From assembly GCA_007280825.1 (NCBI GenBank), contig QYQI01000096.1:1-6476 (forward strand): a stretch of DNA of 6,476 nt, in the 5' to 3' direction. The notes under the pieces were generated by a model that had not been told where the DNA came from, ran no database searches, and saw nothing but the letters and a program-made list of their open reading frames with translations. The DNA is from Ignavibacteriales bacterium. Its GTDB lineage: Bacteria > Bacteroidota > Ignavibacteria > Ignavibacteriales > Melioribacteraceae. Both the position numbers and the translations under genes were made by a program. Below, piece after piece: positions 6,337 to 6,476 of the stretch. Each line of letters opens with the position of its first letter. Position 1 is the first letter of the stretch.

Positions 6337-6476
6337 TTATGAATCAGATATTTTCGCTAACAAAATTGCACCCATTTCCGGCGGGTATGCAGCTTGTTTG
6401 ATATTTATTTGGTGGAAAGATCTCCGGATTTTAGCTGCCAGAAGTTTGGAATAATAATTTGTATTTGTTAATAAAC
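6337..6476 (-). CDS. C-terminal end of a BadF/BadG-type kinase (partial; 5' end outside window)
   Basis: A minus-strand frame is open from the window edge (first whole codon at 6474-6472) to a TAA at 6337-6339, giving 45 residues. It ends in a helix (YSKLLAAKIRRSFHQ), a short strand (INIKQAAY), then PPEMGAILLAKISDS. This is the usual ending of BadF/BadG/BcrA/BcrD-family ATPases of the ASKHA fold, where a helix and strand precede a P..GA..LA motif that caps the nucleotide site. Members include N-acetylglucosamine and N-acetylmuramic acid kinases such as MurK. The stop is 46 bases before the AmpG-like gene, consistent with one operon for cell-wall sugar recovery. The catalytic residues lie outside the window, so a sugar kinase role is inferred from this motif and its neighbour. 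Confidence 0.65.
   Translation of the reverse strand, partial: LLTNTNYYSKLLAAKIRRSFHQINIKQAAYPPEMGAILLAKISDS

Overview
This AT-rich window reads almost entirely on the minus strand and looks like ordinary chromosomal DNA from a Gram-negative bacterium of the Bacteroidetes/Chlorobi/Ignavibacteria (FCB) assemblage. That placement is an inference from three things: the SucC variant with an extended loop after its glycine-rich motif, an AmpG-like transporter with a large periplasmic insert, and a LolA-like protein that implies an outer membrane. No phage, IS element, CRISPR array, tRNA or rRNA is visible.

Reading in the direction of transcription (right to left), the window opens with the last 45 codons of a gene whose end resembles BadF/BadG-type sugar kinases (6337-6476). 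Next come an AmpG-like MFS transporter (4503-6290), an ABC transporter ATPase (3503-4429), its ABC-2 membrane partner (2667-3506, ATGA overlap with the ATPase) and a secreted LolA-like lipoprotein-sorting protein (1916-2656). Spacing is tight (46, 73, -4 and 10 bases), so these five genes probably form one operon. It ends at a strong intrinsic terminator (1870-1902). The kinase/AmpG pair suggests recovery of cell-wall sugars. The ABC pair plus LolA-like protein suggests movement of a lipid, lipoprotein or amphiphile through the envelope. The common theme is cell-envelope maintenance, though functional linkage of the two halves is not shown by the sequence.

After the terminator lies sucC (509-1735), the beta subunit of succinyl-CoA synthetase (TCA cycle). 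It is a stand-alone unit with its own leader and a second hairpin terminator (465-495), and sucD is not adjacent. The two terminator hairpins share nearly the same core and differ by a compensated base pair. Beyond the second hairpin is a small unrecognised gene (68-439), preceded by a perfect TATAAT hexamer that abuts the hairpin. Bases 1-67 hold nothing that can be supported.

The most unusual feature is inside the AmpG-like transporter. About 170 residues are inserted between TM5 and TM6, and the second half of the insert resembles the beta-sandwich repeats of large secreted adhesin-like proteins.
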